Translations under genes and position numbers: made by a program
In this document: piece after piece, positions 21,989 to 33,044 of the stretch
Position numbering within the stretch: the stretch's first letter is position 1
Layout: each line of letters begins with the position of its first letter
Notes under the pieces: generated by a model
The model's database searches: none
What the model was told of the DNA's origin: nothing
The model's input: only the letters and a program-made list of their open reading frames with translations
From: Adiantum capillus-veneris
Taxonomy: Eukaryota > Streptophyta > Polypodiopsida > Polypodiales > Pteridaceae
DNA length: 64,000 bases
Assembly: GCA_014529385.2 (NCBI GenBank)
Contig: CM043960.1
Span: 25,712,396-25,776,395, forward strand
Direction of reading: 5' to 3'

Positions 21989-24445
21989 ATGGAGATTCTC
22001 AGTGATCTACACTCAAACAAATTACTGCCCTTTGAGTTTTCAGAGCCAGGTCCTCACTACCGATTAAATGAGCTGAAGGAAAATACCTGGCAGTCAGCAT
22101 TTACACAGGTCATTGAACCTCAGGTAGCTACAAGCTTACCTCCTCATACTTTTAATCGATCAAGTACTCATGTGAGCCTCACACATGATGTTATGAGTCA
22201 TGGACATCATTCCTCTTTTGAAAATGAAAGAGTGCTGACCGTCACTGATGATTCATCATCTTATTATGCTTCCATGTCGAAGCTTTCTAAAAGAGGGTGG
22301 ATGCTTTCGACAAATGAAGTCTCAAATGGACAGAACGGTTGCTATCTTTCGGGTTCATACACTGGTAGCTCAGACATTACGGAAGATCACCTACTTCAAA
22401 GCAGCTCCTCTGTACACAGCTTTTGCGATGACCTTGCTCAATCACACCCAAAACCTACCCTTAGTCGCACCACAAGCTCTCTAGCATTCAGTGATGGTTC
22501 TCCCTCCAGTGAAGTTGTTGGCTCAACAGATGGCAGTCATCTTGATCAACTGAAGGATTTCATGTTTGATGATAACGATAATATGGACTGTGCATTTGGG
22601 TACCTAGATGGATGGCTTCCAGATGCAATGGAGTTGCCATTTGCATTACCAACCACTCCACAGAATATAGCATATGCCACTGATTCTGGGAATTCATCGG
22701 GGGCCTCAACTGAGGAGGGGATTGTCCTTCACAGAAAGGATGAGCTGGCTTTTACAAACATGGATAAAGAGCATGAAGCTATGAGCCAGACCAAGCTTGA
22801 TCCAAGGGAGCAGGTTCATTTATTGCAAGACACTGCGATATGGGAGAGGCAGAAGAAGCTTGATGGCCTAGAAGAAATGTTCACTCCTGTGAAACATGTA
22901 CTTGAAGAGGAAAGGAGCTTGAATGGTGCTATTCCAATGTCAGGAGGTAGTCAAATACATCTTCATGAAACACCCTTTCCTGCTGGGCCTGTCGCAGAAA
23001 ATACTTGGCAAGATTCTCTGCCCATGCAAGAGGTCTTGAATGTTGATGCGGGTGCTTTTTCATTGAAATCGAATAGCAAGCAGTACAGCAAAAATGAGGG
23101 GGGCCAGCGGTGTGGAGTGCTTATTGAGCCAGCTTCTAAATTCAACAACCATTCAAGTGAGAACATTAGCAACAAAACTCATGACAACATTGCGTCACAG
23201 ACTCCTGGACCAATCAAATATAATAATAATGGCATCCAAGTACATCAGGACAATACCAGAGAGTTTGGGCTGAATCCCATCCTTGGATCTTCACTCGGGG
23301 CAGCAAGGTCCGAGGCGGACTACGGTGAAATTTGCCTTGTTCATCTTCTTATTGCAGGTGCTGAAGCTGTAGCAACTAGGAACATGGATCTAGCATCCGT
23401 GATATTGGTTCGGCTCAAGGAGTTGGTCTCTCTCTCCGGTAGCACAATGCAAAGAGTGGCAGCCTACTTTAGTGATGGCCTGCAATCTCGGATTGAGGGG
23501 AATCATGTACTTGACCGAATTGGCTATAATAAACCCCAAAGTGACCTTCTTGCAGCTTTTCAGATCCTTCATGAGATCTCTCCTTATATCAAATTTGGCC
23601 ATTTCACTGCCAACCAAGCAATTCTAGAGGCTGTAGAAGGGGAGAAAAGTGTACATATTGTGGATTTTGAGATAATGGAAGGGATTCAATGGCCTCCCTT
23701 TATGCAAGCATTGGTGTCAAGAAAAGGAGGGCCACCGCAGCTGAGGATTACGGCTCTGTTCCGGCCTCATGCAGAGCGTGGGCTTGCTGCTGTACAAGAG
23801 ACGGGTAAACGTCTTGAGAATTTTGCATCATCTCTTAATCTTCCTTTCATTTTTAACATAGTGCGTGTTAATAATGAGGAGGAGTTTAGTGTATCAAGTA
23901 TAAAGCTTGTCAAAGGAGAAGCCCTTGTGGTAAATTGCATGCTACATCTTCCACATATGCCACACAGGACAGCTACATCAGTGTCATCCTTCCTTCATGG
24001 AATGCGCAGGCTTTCCCCTACCGTTCTGACTCTGGTGGAGGAAGAGCTGGGTTGCAGCGCTATGGCAGTCGTTTCTTATTTCTTTGAAGCTCTGCATCAC
24101 TACTCAGCGATCTGTGATTCTCTTGAGGCTTGTCTCTTGAGCGAAACAGTTGCTCGGATGCTTGTGGAGCGCGTCTTTCTTGCACCTCGGATCAACAGTA
24201 CCGTGATGTTTTGGAGTGGATCCTCGGCCCAGACTGAGCTTGGGACAGATTTTGCGACATACAACTGGTGCTCACTTGTTCGCTCTGTGGGATTCAAGTC
24301 TCTTCCCTTGTCATTTCAGAACCTCTCCCAAGCGAGGCTACTACTTGGGCTATACAAGGATGGTTTCAAGCTTGACGAAAGGAGTAACCGCCTGCTTTTG
24401 GGGTGGCGTGCAAAGCCCTTGTTTGCTGCCTCCGTGTGGAACTGA
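21989..24445 (+). CDS. NSP2-like: GRAS-domain transcriptional regulator, NSP2-like
   Basis: Encodes 818 aa in one uninterrupted frame. The C-terminal 375 residues are a full GRAS domain. It has a leucine-rich start (LVHLLIAGAEAV, about 449), the VHIID-type motif (VHIVDFEIMEGIQW, 555-568), ALHHYSAICDSLE of the PFYRE region, and a SAW-type end (LLLGLYKDGFKL to SVWN). Wording such as KFGHFTANQAILEAV and LHHYSA-DSLEA matches the NSP2/SCL26 clade rather than DELLA or SCR. NSP2 acts in the nucleus with NSP1, in mycorrhizal/nodulation signalling and strigolactone synthesis; that role is inferred here. The N-terminus (about 440 aa, Ser/Asn-rich, acidic block DDNDNMD) is much longer than in seed-plant NSP2. 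The frame is open upstream to 21863 but begins at TTG after a stop, so the first ATG (21989) was chosen unless an upstream exon is spliced in. Confidence 0.85.
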   Translation: MEILSDLHSNKLLPFEFSEPGPHYRLNELKENTWQSAFTQVIEPQVATSLPPHTFNRSSTHVSLTHDVMSHGHHSSFENERVLTVTDDSSSYYASMSKLSKRGWMLSTNEVSNGQNGCYLSGSYTGSSDITEDHLLQSSSSVHSFCDDLAQSHPKPTLSRTTSSLAFSDGSPSSEVVGSTDGSHLDQLKDFMFDDNDNMDCAFGYLDGWLPDAMELPFALPTTPQNIAYATDSGNSSGASTEEGIVLHRKDELAFTNMDKEHEAMSQTKLDPREQVHLLQDTAIWERQKKLDGLEEMFTPVKHVLEEERSLNGAIPMSGGSQIHLHETPFPAGPVAENTWQDSLPMQEVLNVDAGAFSLKSNSKQYSKNEGGQRCGVLIEPASKFNNHSSENISNKTHDNIASQTPGPIKYNNNGIQVHQDNTREFGLNPILGSSLGAARSEADYGEICLVHLLIAGAEAVATRNMDLASVILVRLKELVSLSGSTMQRVAAYFSDGLQSRIEGNHVLDRIGYNKPQSDLLAAFQILHEISPYIKFGHFTANQAILEAVEGEKSVHIVDFEIMEGIQWPPFMQALVSRKGGPPQLRITALFRPHAERGLAAVQETGKRLENFASSLNLPFIFNIVRVNNEEEFSVSSIKLVKGEALVVNCMLHLPHMPHRTATSVSSFLHGMRRLSPTVLTLVEEELGCSAMAVVSYFFEALHHYSAICDSLEACLLSETVARMLVERVFLAPRINSTVMFWSGSSAQTELGTDFATYNWCSLVRSVGFKSLPLSFQNLSQARLLLGLYKDGFKLDERSNRLLLGWRAKPLFAASVWN

Positions 24446-26073
24446 TGCTAGGAAGCTTGTTCTGGGCATAAAATGATTTCCAGAGACATTGGAGTTCTCC
24501 TTGGTACATTATCAATAACTGCTGCAATTACAACTTTGTGGATAGTGCTGCTATTTTGCCCCATGGTTTGGATTTCTTGCCAAGACTGCCCTTGCCATTT
24601 GTGCTGTCCAATATTTGACTTATGAACAATGTTATTGAAGTTTGAAGCTGTTCGCTATATAATATCTGGCGTAGAAGAGTTCGTAACTAGTATGTTTGGG
24701 TGCTGTTTCTGTGCGTGCTCTGTGTTGTACTTTGTTATGTCCTGATGCAAGCCTTTAATTGGAACGGGTTGGGCCCTATTGCAGATGCTTAATACATCTG
24801 TATAAGTAATTCTTATTAATAAGGGAGAGGGAGCTGTGCTAGTCGTTTCTTCTGAATTATATAGTTGTTCTTTTGCTGCTCTATTAGACTGTCCTGACTT
24901 TCGGGTTTTCCCTAAAAGGGTCCCCGTTTTAAGTTTTGTCCTCGTAGTGAAATGCTGTCTGTTGGCTGTACTTCTGTGCTTTCCTTCAAAGGTCTTGTAG
25001 ATAGATCTGCTGGTATTTTTGACCAGCCCAGCCCAGTCCAGTTGGCCTTGTGAATGCAGAGGCCCCTTTTTTTTAATGTACGGGTGTGGTCTACTAAATG
25101 AGTGCTGAAAAATATAAATTGGTTGAGAAGGTCGTTGTTTTTGGTCTCGAGCTCGGGTAGCATCAGATGTCACCTAGGGAGATATTTGCAATAGCTCTAC
25201 ATGTGGTTGTGCCTGACTATGTAAATGAAAAGACTAGATTGAAGTTTCTGCAAATTTTGATGCAATTTCAGTTTAGATCCATGCACGGTCCTGGATTTGT
25301 GCCACAGCCCGGAGCTCCCATGCTTAGTAGATCCTTGTGAAGGAGATGCAGCAGCTGTCTTTTTGAAGCTTTCGCTTCAAAATTTCTTGCTCAACACCTT
25401 GATTGGATTTTGTTGGTTGAGAAATTGCATACGTTGACTACAACTTTTGCATGTTCAGGTTTTGAAGCTCTTCTGTTGAGTATTTGGCTACATATTGTCG
25501 GAGTGATTTTGTGCTTGTTTTGATCAGCATATTCTGTTGAAAAACAAATATTATGATCTGCAGTCAGCATTCTTCTTCCCTTCAGGATTCTGACTTCATT
25601 CTATACATAAAATTCTTTGTTTGTGGATGTATCATGTGTTCCATCCACATGAAAAGTGCAGTTTGTGGTAGAATTTTTCATACGTACCGATGACACTCAA
25701 CTTTCAAGGCAAATGATGTAAGGACCATTGCCCTGATATATGTAACCCAGAAGGCCTTTTCTCCAGCCCATGTAACACATGATATGGAAAGGAACCATGG
25801 ACATTTCCCAATAACTTCCAAGGTGCATGCCACAGATTGGATCAATGGCTCGTAAATCGTATGGCTCTGGGGGTGGCTATTCTTGATGCTGAGACTTACC
25901 TGTATGAGCTGTTAACACTCTTTTTTCCCTCAATAATCAACACCACCTCATCCTGTATAACAAAGGTGGTCTGCTATTAGTTGAGGAGATGTAGATTCAT
26001 TATATTGAAATAGTGTAATGGAGAGTTAATCCGTTCTAGAAACATACGCACTCCATAGTATCTCAAGAAAGTA
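24446..26073. other. 3' untranslated region and spacer
   Basis: The first few hundred bases are T-rich and probably the 3' UTR of the GRAS gene; no canonical AATAAA is placed where it would decide an end. The rest shows no gene. Minus-strand frames at 24655-25173 have no motif and lie opposite the likely UTR. Confidence 0.45.
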
Positions 26074-26463
26074 GTCAAATGTGCCAGCAGTTCTTCTTGT
26101 GCTCGGGATGTTGTCTTCAAGGGTGCATGGATTGCAGATTGTGCCCAACAAGACCAGGGTCAAGAAGCTCTGAGCTATTTTCAGCAGGTGCAGAATGAGG
26201 GCCTCTCTCAAAATGACATCGTGTATGCCTGCACCTTGAAGGGTTGGGGCTTATGCAAGACATTGACATGGGCCAAACAAATCACGATGGGATTGGTAGT
26301 GGGGTTGTTGATAGAAAAATGCCGAGCATGGTAGTGTTTTGGTAAGACATGTATGCCAAATGTGATGTCCTCACCAATGCCCGAAGTTTTCAATGAGCTT
26401 CGTGTTTCGGATGTGGTCTCTTGGAATGCAATTATTGTAGGATATGCCCAAAATGGGAAGGGC
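26074..26463 (+). pseudogene. PPR protein fragment (PLS-type), broken
   Basis: Two PPR repeats are recognisable. One reads ARDVV then WIADCAQQDQGQEALSYFQQ and QNEGLSQNDIVYAC. The other reads DMYAKCDVLTNAR and, after a frameshift, VFNELRVSDVVSWNAIIVGY and AQNGKG. These match the 35/36-residue P, L and S repeats of organelle RNA-editing PPR proteins, with wording typical of moss, lycophyte and fern families. A stop (TAG near 26329) and at least one frameshift break it, and both ends are missing. No E or DYW domain is present. It is a decayed gene fragment, with no sign of a retroelement around it. Confidence 0.85.
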
Positions 26464-26800
26464 AAAGATTGCTACTCACAATTTGTTGGAGAATGGGTTT
26501 TCTTTGTGCGGATATAAACAACCTATGGGGTATATCTTTCAATCACTACCCTCCAACAACCAATCTTGCAAAGAAAAACGATTTTTAGAAATAATTTTGA
26601 GTCAATATTTAGGGTTATTCTGGTAACTTTCCCCAAAAAGACCATGTGAGTATAGGATAAGGTCACTCTTTTATTTGATGGTATTTTAGTCATGGTAGGA
26701 AGAGTGTTTTGGTGAGGAGTCTTGATAATGGCCTTAATCTCAAAATACATTGGATGATCATGGATGTGAGATAACTCCTTCAATGCTAGAAAGGTGCCAA
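26464..26800. other. spacer between PPR fragment and tandem array
   Basis: No coding signal; leads directly into the first repeat unit. Confidence 0.5.
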
Positions 26801-28985
26801 CTCCCTTGTGTGATCTGTATCAATTTTTGGAAAGCTTCGAGCTTTGTGGTTTCAAGTTTTGGATCAGGGTCATGTTTCCATTTGTTCTCAACGTTTTTCT
26901 TGTCAGGACTTCAAGACATACCCAAAGAGTCCTTGTGTGATCTGTATCAATTTTTGGAAAGCTTCAAGCTTTGTGGTTTCAAGTTTTGGGGATTAGGGTA
27001 ATGTTTCCATTTGTTCTCCATCCTTTCCTTGTCAGGACTCAACACATACCCCAAAGAGTCCTTGTGTGGTCTGCATCAATTTTTGGAAAGCTCCGAGCTT
27101 TGTGGTTCAAGTTTTGGATCAGGGTAATGTTTCCATTTGTTCTCCATGTTTTCCTTGTTAGGACTTCAACACATACCCAAAGAGTCCTTGTGTGATCTGT
27201 ATCAATTTTTGGAAAGTTTTGAGCTTTGTGATTTCAAGTCTTGGGGATCAGGGTAATGTTTCCATTTGTTTCCATTTCCACAAGGACTTCAACACATACC
27301 CAAGGAGTCCTTGTGTGATCTGTATCAATTTTTGCAAAGCTTCGAGGTTTATGGTTTCAAGTTTTGGATCAGGGTAATGTTTCCATTTGTTCTCCATGTT
27401 CTCCTTGTCACGACTTCAACACATACCCAAAGAGTCCTTGTGTGATCAATATCAATTTTTGGAAAGCTTCGAGCTTTGTGGTTTCAAATTTTGGGGATGA
27501 GGGTACTGCTTTCATTTGTTCTCCATATTTTCCTTGTCAGGACTTCAACACATACCCAAAGAGTCCTTGTGTGATTTGTACCAATTTTTGGAAAGCTTCG
27601 AGCTTTGTGGTTTCAAGTTTTGGATCGAGGTAATGTTTCCATTTTTTCTCCATGTTTTCCTTGTCAGGACTTCAACATATACCCAAAGAGTCCTTGTGTG
27701 ATCTGTATCAATTTTTGGAAAGCTTCGAGCTTTGTGGTTTCAAGTTTTGGAGATTAGGGCAATGTTTCCATTTGTTCTCCATGTTTTCCTTGTCAGGACT
27801 TCAACACATACCCAAAGAGTCATTGTGTGATCTGTATCAATTTTTGGAAAGCTTCGAGCTTTGTGGTTTTGGGGATCAGGGTAATGTTTCCATTTGTTCT
27901 CCATGCTTTCCTTGTAGGACTTCAACACATACCCAAAGAGTTCTTGTGTAATCTATATCAATTTTTGGAAAGCTTTGAGCTTTGTGGTTTCAAGTTTTGG
28001 ATCAGGGTAATGTTTCCATTTGTTCTCCATGTTCTCCTTGCAGGACTTCAACACATACCCAAAGAGTCCTTGTATGATGTGTATCAATTTTTGGAAAGCT
28101 TCGAGCTTTGTGGTTTTGGGGATCAGGGTAATGTTTCCATTTGTTCTCCATGCTTTCCTTGTAGGACTTCAACACATACCCAAAGAGTTCTTGTGTAATC
28201 TATATCAATTTTTGGAAAGCTTTGAGCTTTGTGGTTTCAAGTTTTGGATCAGGGTAATGTTTCCATTTGTTCTCCATGTTCTCCTTGCAGGACTTCAACA
28301 CATACCCAAAGAGTCCTTGTGTGATGTGTATCAATTTTTGGAAAGCTTCGAGCTTTGTGGTTTCAAGTTTTGGGGATCAAGGTAATGTTTCCACTTGTTC
28401 TCCATGTTCTCCTTGTCAAGAATTCAACACATACCCAAAGAGTCCTTGTGTGATGTGTATCAATTTTTGGAAAGCTTCAAGATTTGTGGTTTCAAGTTTT
28501 GGGGATCAGGGTAATGTTTCCATTTGTTCTCCATGTTTTCCTTGCCAGGACTTCAACACATACCCAAAGAGTCCCTGTGTGATTTGTATTAATTTATGGA
28601 AAGCTTCGAGCTTTGTGGTGTCAAGTTTTGGATCAGGGTAATGTTTCCCTTTGTTGTTCATGTTTTCCTTGTCAGGACTTCAACACATACCCAAAGAGTC
28701 CTTCTGTGATTTGTATCAATTTTTGGAAAGCTTCGAGCTTTGTGGTTTCAAGTTTTAGGGACCATGGTAATGTTTCCATTTTTTCTCCATGCTTTTCTTG
28801 TCAGGACTTCAACACAGAGTCCTTGTGCGATCTGTATCAATTTTTGGAAAGCTTCGAGCTTTGTAATTTCAAGTTTTGGATTAGGGTAATGTTTCCATTT
28901 GTTCTCCATGTTCTCTTTGCAGGACTTCAACACATACCCAAAGAGTCCTTGTGTGATGTGTATCAATTTTTGGAAAGCTTTGAGT
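26801..28985. repeat. tandem array, about 17 units of about 125 bp
   Basis: Each unit contains ACTTCAACACATACCCAAAG, then AGTCCTTGTGTGATCTGTAT, CAATTTTTGGAAAGCTTCGA and GGGTAATGTTTCCATTTGTT. Unit spacing varies between about 116 and 133 bp because a GGGGATCAGGG or TTTCAAG segment is present or absent. A two-unit block of about 247 bp is repeated almost unchanged (27827 onward and 28074 onward), showing recent unequal exchange. Open frames run through one to three units in all phases and shift from unit to unit, so the array is not read as coding. The last unit breaks at about 28985. Confidence 0.95.
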
Positions 28986-29253
28986 TGACAAGAAAAGCAG
29001 TGGAGAAAAAATGGAGAAAAACCATCGAAACTTTCCTACGCAAGTTGCATTCCTATAGATAAGAAGCTATATATGGTAGGTGAGAGAGTGCAACCAAGGA
29101 TCATGGGCATGAATGCAGGATTCTCTAGGCATGCCATAAGGGTGCAAAAGAAGACGCCACGGTAGGAGACCAAGTCTTTCTCTACCTTGTGGATCACCAT
29201 CAATCCTCTGCACCTCCCCAAGCTCTTGTGGGTTGCATTACTAGGCATCCATG

Positions 29254-29331
<78 letters not shown>

Positions 29332-31076
29332 ATTGTCACTCTCAGGTTTGTAGGCCTGCATGATTACTATAGGCACGCGCTGCCGTACTACATCGCACCT
29401 TCTGCTTCCTTGCAATCAAAACCTGTTGATAGTTTCCGTGTGTGGCCTCGTCATCCATGGCTTTCCATAATTGATGGCCTCATATCTCCCATTCATTGGG
29501 AAGTTTAGGGACCTTTGGATGATGGTGAGCTTCTTTGAAAGGGAAATGAGGCTACTTTACACGTGTTATTGTTAGAGCTTAGAGGGCTCAGGGGCACTAA
29601 AAATTGGAATTTTGATCTTAAGGGGGTGTCACTTTGGGACAGGGAATCATGCATGTGATGGCCACGCCAAGTTAGTGGGCTGCTATTGGATGAGCCAAGT
29701 GCAAAAGATGGCCATGCAAGCGTGTAGGCAAACACCCTCAGCCAGATTTGCGAGGTTTTGGCCCGCTGCAAAAAGTACCATTGGAGGAGAAAGTACATGC
29801 ATTGAAGTTTGACACACAACACAATTGCGTAGATGTTATTGTTTGGCCTACGTCCATTAGCCGGCTGAAATGGGTAGGGTTTTGCTTGGGGCCCAGTGTG
29901 ACTTCTCCTTGGATGGCCGTAAGTAAATGAAGACTGGCACGACTGGCCTTGTGTTACTTTATGAAGTGTGGTCTCACAACTTAGTTATCCATTTGGAAAA
30001 CCGAGGCCAACTATTACATTAATAATAAACTACACCTCTTTAGTGATCACGTAGGCGCATATTGGCCAACTATGATCGACGCATGGTGGAAATGGATTTG
30101 CTTGCCGATTTGAGAGGAGCAACAATGATTAGATGTATAAGGGACCCATGAGCTACAACATAAACCTCTCGGCTTGAGCCATGTAACTCTTCCAGCCTGT
30201 AGAAAAAATAGTTATCGATTTGTGCTTTGGACTCTTACTTTGGCATTACTTATGCATAGGCTAGAATATGGTCTACTTATGGTATTTCTTGGTATGGGTG
30301 ATCGACATGGCTTTGAGATACGAATCATGGCCCTCCCATCCTCATATCCTACTAAGATTTGGGACTTGATGGCAAGAAAATACTACCTGGCTAGCTTACT
30401 TCTTGTGTTACCTTTTTTAGTAACTAATACTAATGATTGGTAAAGGGTGAATTTTTAACCCAAAATTTGAATCCTATGCTTGGTTAAAAATGAATTTTTT
30501 TGGAAACCCTTAGTTTGAATATGTCACATGATCTAGCATTGTTTAATCTTGGCTTATTCACTGTATACTTTCACTATTTGAGCTTGGCAAGCGGTTGGGC
30601 CTAGTTTATGGCTCGGAATATGGATAAAATCATTCTTTTTTCAAGAAGATTGTAGGTACTAAATATAAACTCCAAAATTATTTTTGAAAACATAATGAAG
30701 GATGTATGGATGTAATTGAGGGTTACTTTTTGACTGGCATAGATTTTGAATAGGCCTCTTAGAGAATATGGTGTAACTTAGATTCTTCAAAACTTGAAAT
30801 AAGAAAAAAATGTTTAAAGATTGCTTCATACTTTGTAAACAAAACTTACTTAAGACAAGTATGACCACTTGCATTAAAAGCACTAATGGCCTTTTGATGC
30901 TTTACATTATACTCTAAATATATGTACAAATTAAACTTTTGTAGAATAGTAGTTTAAGTTTATTTTTTTTAAGTAGGACAAGGATAACAACTAATAGGTT
31001 TTTTGACACCTGTAACACATATTCAAGGCTAATGAATTTGTTGTCTTGTTTATATAGACGCAGGTGAGAATGATGT
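28986..31076. other. spacer, no gene recognised
   Basis: Mixed sequence with short frames on both strands (for example 29036-29248 minus and 30174-30443 plus) that carry no known motif. The composite microsatellite at 29255-29330 is the only clear feature. From about 30440 it becomes AT-rich. Confidence 0.45.
29255..29330. repeat. (TG)n(AG)n composite microsatellite
   Basis: About 34 bp of TG followed directly by about 42 bp of AG. The same composite type recurs at 38491-38568. Confidence 0.95.
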
Positions 31077-31712
31077 TGTAACATTTAATGGCCTAGTAAC
31101 TTGTGTGTAGCGAAAATTAGCATGAACATAGTGAGCATTTTATTAGACTAGATTCCTAATGAGCATAACGAAAGTGCTTGGGTGGAGAGAGCAACAAAAA
31201 GCATAACACCTAGTTAGATAGCATGAACAATACTTCAAAAGAGAGAGAAATTAAGCTATTGACAACAATTGAGGACCAAATTTACATGGAGCCGGTCCCC
31301 CCTCCAAAAGGCTTTGTATTATGGTTTCTCCCATCAAGAGAGACATTTTACAATACAATTCTTTGTGTTCCTTCAATACTAGCTAGTGCAATGAAGATGG
31401 AAACTTCAAGCACTAAGCAAAACACTTATAAAACACAACATCAATTCCCTCATGGCCTCAGACCCAAGACCTCACACACCTTCGAAGATGGTGAGAGCTA
31501 GCGGGGTATGAAAGTAGATTGAGAGGAAGAAGGAGTAGTCTTACGAGAAAGACGTACATCTCCTCACATAATCACTCATATTAGCATAGCATAGCTTAGT
31601 AATTAGCATGGTAGAGGAGATGAGCATGCATTGAAGCTTGGCTCTTGGTTGGATTTGCATCACAAAGCCAAGAGTTGTTGGTGTAGGCCTCCCTTCTCAC
31701 AAGCTTGGAGGA
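31077..31712 (-). mobile_element. truncated chromovirus LTR (3' part)
   Basis: Starts TGTAACATTTAATGGCC, the reverse complement of the LTR end of the G3/G4 family, and matches 53679 onward closely. Similarity ends at CAAGCTTGGAG near 31712, well short of a full 1.56-kb LTR. No internal region or primer binding site is on either side, so this is a fragment or broken solo LTR. The open frame 31223-31501 (MNNTSKERE...) is antisense to it. Confidence 0.85.
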
Positions 31713-31769
31713 GGAATCCCAAAATCCGAGCCAATAAAAGCGAGCAAACCATAAACCGAGCAAAACTAA

Positions 31770-32050
31770 CAAATTTTTTTGATATCCTTGTGCAATATAT
31801 TAGTTGTAATACAAAATTACCCAAACCATAAACTTTTTTTTTGATATCCTTGCAATACAAATTTTTTTGATATCCTTGTGTAATATATTAGTTGTAATAC
31901 AAAATTACGCAAACCATAAACTTTTTTTTGATATCCATGTAATACAAAATTACGCAATCCGCAAACTTTTTTTTGATATCCTTGCAATACAAAATTACGC
32001 AAACCACAAAATTTGCAAAACTTACAATGTTTTTTTATATCCTTGTGCAA
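31770..32050. repeat. AT-rich irregular tandem repeat
   Basis: Four to five copies of a roughly 50-75-bp unit built from TTTTTTTGATATCC, TTGTGCAATATATTAG, TAATACAAAATTACGCAAA and CCATAAAC, with units gained or lost internally. Frames on minus read GYQKKVCGLRNFVL repeats and are artefacts. Confidence 0.85.
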
Positions 32051-32065
32051 TGTATTAGTTGTGTA

Positions 32066-32222
32066 TATTGTAGTGTGTGGTTGTGTAGGTAGAGGCCGGC
32101 CACCTAGTGTGGTTAGACATGTTATGGTTGTAACTGCTTGATGGCAATATAAGGAGGTGCCGGATGAGAGAGAGGCACACTTGGTTTGGTCGTGTAGACA
32201 GAGTCGACCACACACCACAATA
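32066..32222. mobile_element. 157-bp element with 16-bp terminal inverted repeats
   Basis: The left end TATTGTAGTGTGTGGT and right end ACCACACACCACAATA are inverted copies with one mismatch. Inside is GCAATATAAGG, TATA-like. It could be a MITE or a very short LTR (the ends also fit TG...CA). No convincing target duplication was seen. Confidence 0.5.
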
Positions 32223-32492
32223 TCTTAGATTTTTGTTGGTTAGAAATACTCCCTACTTAGTTTCTTAACCATAAAAATAACTTTAAATTGTTCTATCTCT
32301 AACACATGACAAAAACCTTCCATCAACATTGAAATTAACCAACAAGGTGTATTGCATCTACAAATCAAAATGGACAGTGCAACAAAAAAAAAATACTGCC
32401 GCAGTAGAATATTTGGGGCAAAAGTTAATAGCCATAAGCACATATCACCGAAAAAACTACTTCTATAAATCCATAGCAAGGTCCACAAGCCT
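32223..32492. other. spacer, 3' side of the transposase remnant
   Basis: No coding signal of its own; probably 3' flank of the minus-strand transposase-like gene. Confidence 0.4.
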
Positions 32493-33044
32493 TTAAGGCT
32501 GCATCAACACCCGTGAACCTCCAAGTGCTTGGACTAACTCCAATTTCGTTAAAGCCGCCTGATGCATGAACTCATGAGCATGAGGGTCAAGGCCAAGTAC
32601 TTGCAAAAATATGAAGTAAATGTGCTTACATGGCATATACACAAGGCGCTTGCTTTCCCGATTTTGAAAATCCTCGCAAGTACATCTAGGAAAATCTGAC
32701 ATTGTCACAGAGTATGTTACTCCCTTTGCACTTGACCCCACAGTATTAACATAGAAAACATGTGTTTCATTGCAAACCACAATGACCTCTCGCACCAACT
32801 CTACTGCCATGGTTCTACCCACTTCAATCTTTCCATGAAACTCCTTTGTTAATCGTGATCTCCATTTCATAATCTTTCCATCTCTAAATTTGGGACGAAT
32901 GCTGCTAGCAACTCTTTGGTTCAATGGAACTGTTTCATGCATTCTTGATGCTGATGTAACTCCTGCTTGCAAAACAAAACCATTGGCTTGTAGTTGTGTT
33001 ACCTCTTGAGGTTGCAAATTTGTGCCCTCTGTGTGACCACCCAA
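32493..33044 (-). CDS. SWIM zinc-finger segment of the transposase-like gene
   Basis: 183-codon open frame. Residues 121-141 form C-x-C-x15-C-x-H (CTC at 121-123, CKH at 139-141), the exact SWIM pattern found at the C-terminus of MULE and FAR1-type transposases. The preceding 40 residues (AVELVREVIVVCNE to VTYSVTMSDFPR) are the usual beta-rich lead-in. It is probably the 3' exon or 3' part of the broken gene around it, so the Met at 33044 is unlikely to be a true start. Confidence 0.65.
   Translation of the reverse strand: MGGHTEGTNLQPQEVTQLQANGFVLQAGVTSASRMHETVPLNQRVASSIRPKFRDGKIMKWRSRLTKEFHGKIEVGRTMAVELVREVIVVCNETHVFYVNTVGSSAKGVTYSVTMSDFPRCTCEDFQNRESKRLVYMPCKHIYFIFLQVLGLDPHAHEFMHQAALTKLELVQALGGSRVLMQP

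Noticed and set aside
24655-25173. 172-codon minus frame downstream of the GRAS gene
   Set aside because: No motif, lies opposite the likely 3' untranslated region, and nested frames in other phases are equally open.
26801-28985. CRISPR-like array
   Set aside because: Units of about 125 bp are contiguous with no unique spacers, and the sequence is eukaryotic.
26801-29062. Long frames (up to 149 codons) in the tandem array, reading as a repeat protein
   Set aside because: The frame changes from unit to unit and all three phases are open because stops are rare in the unit. There is no consistent start, and unit lengths are not multiples of three.
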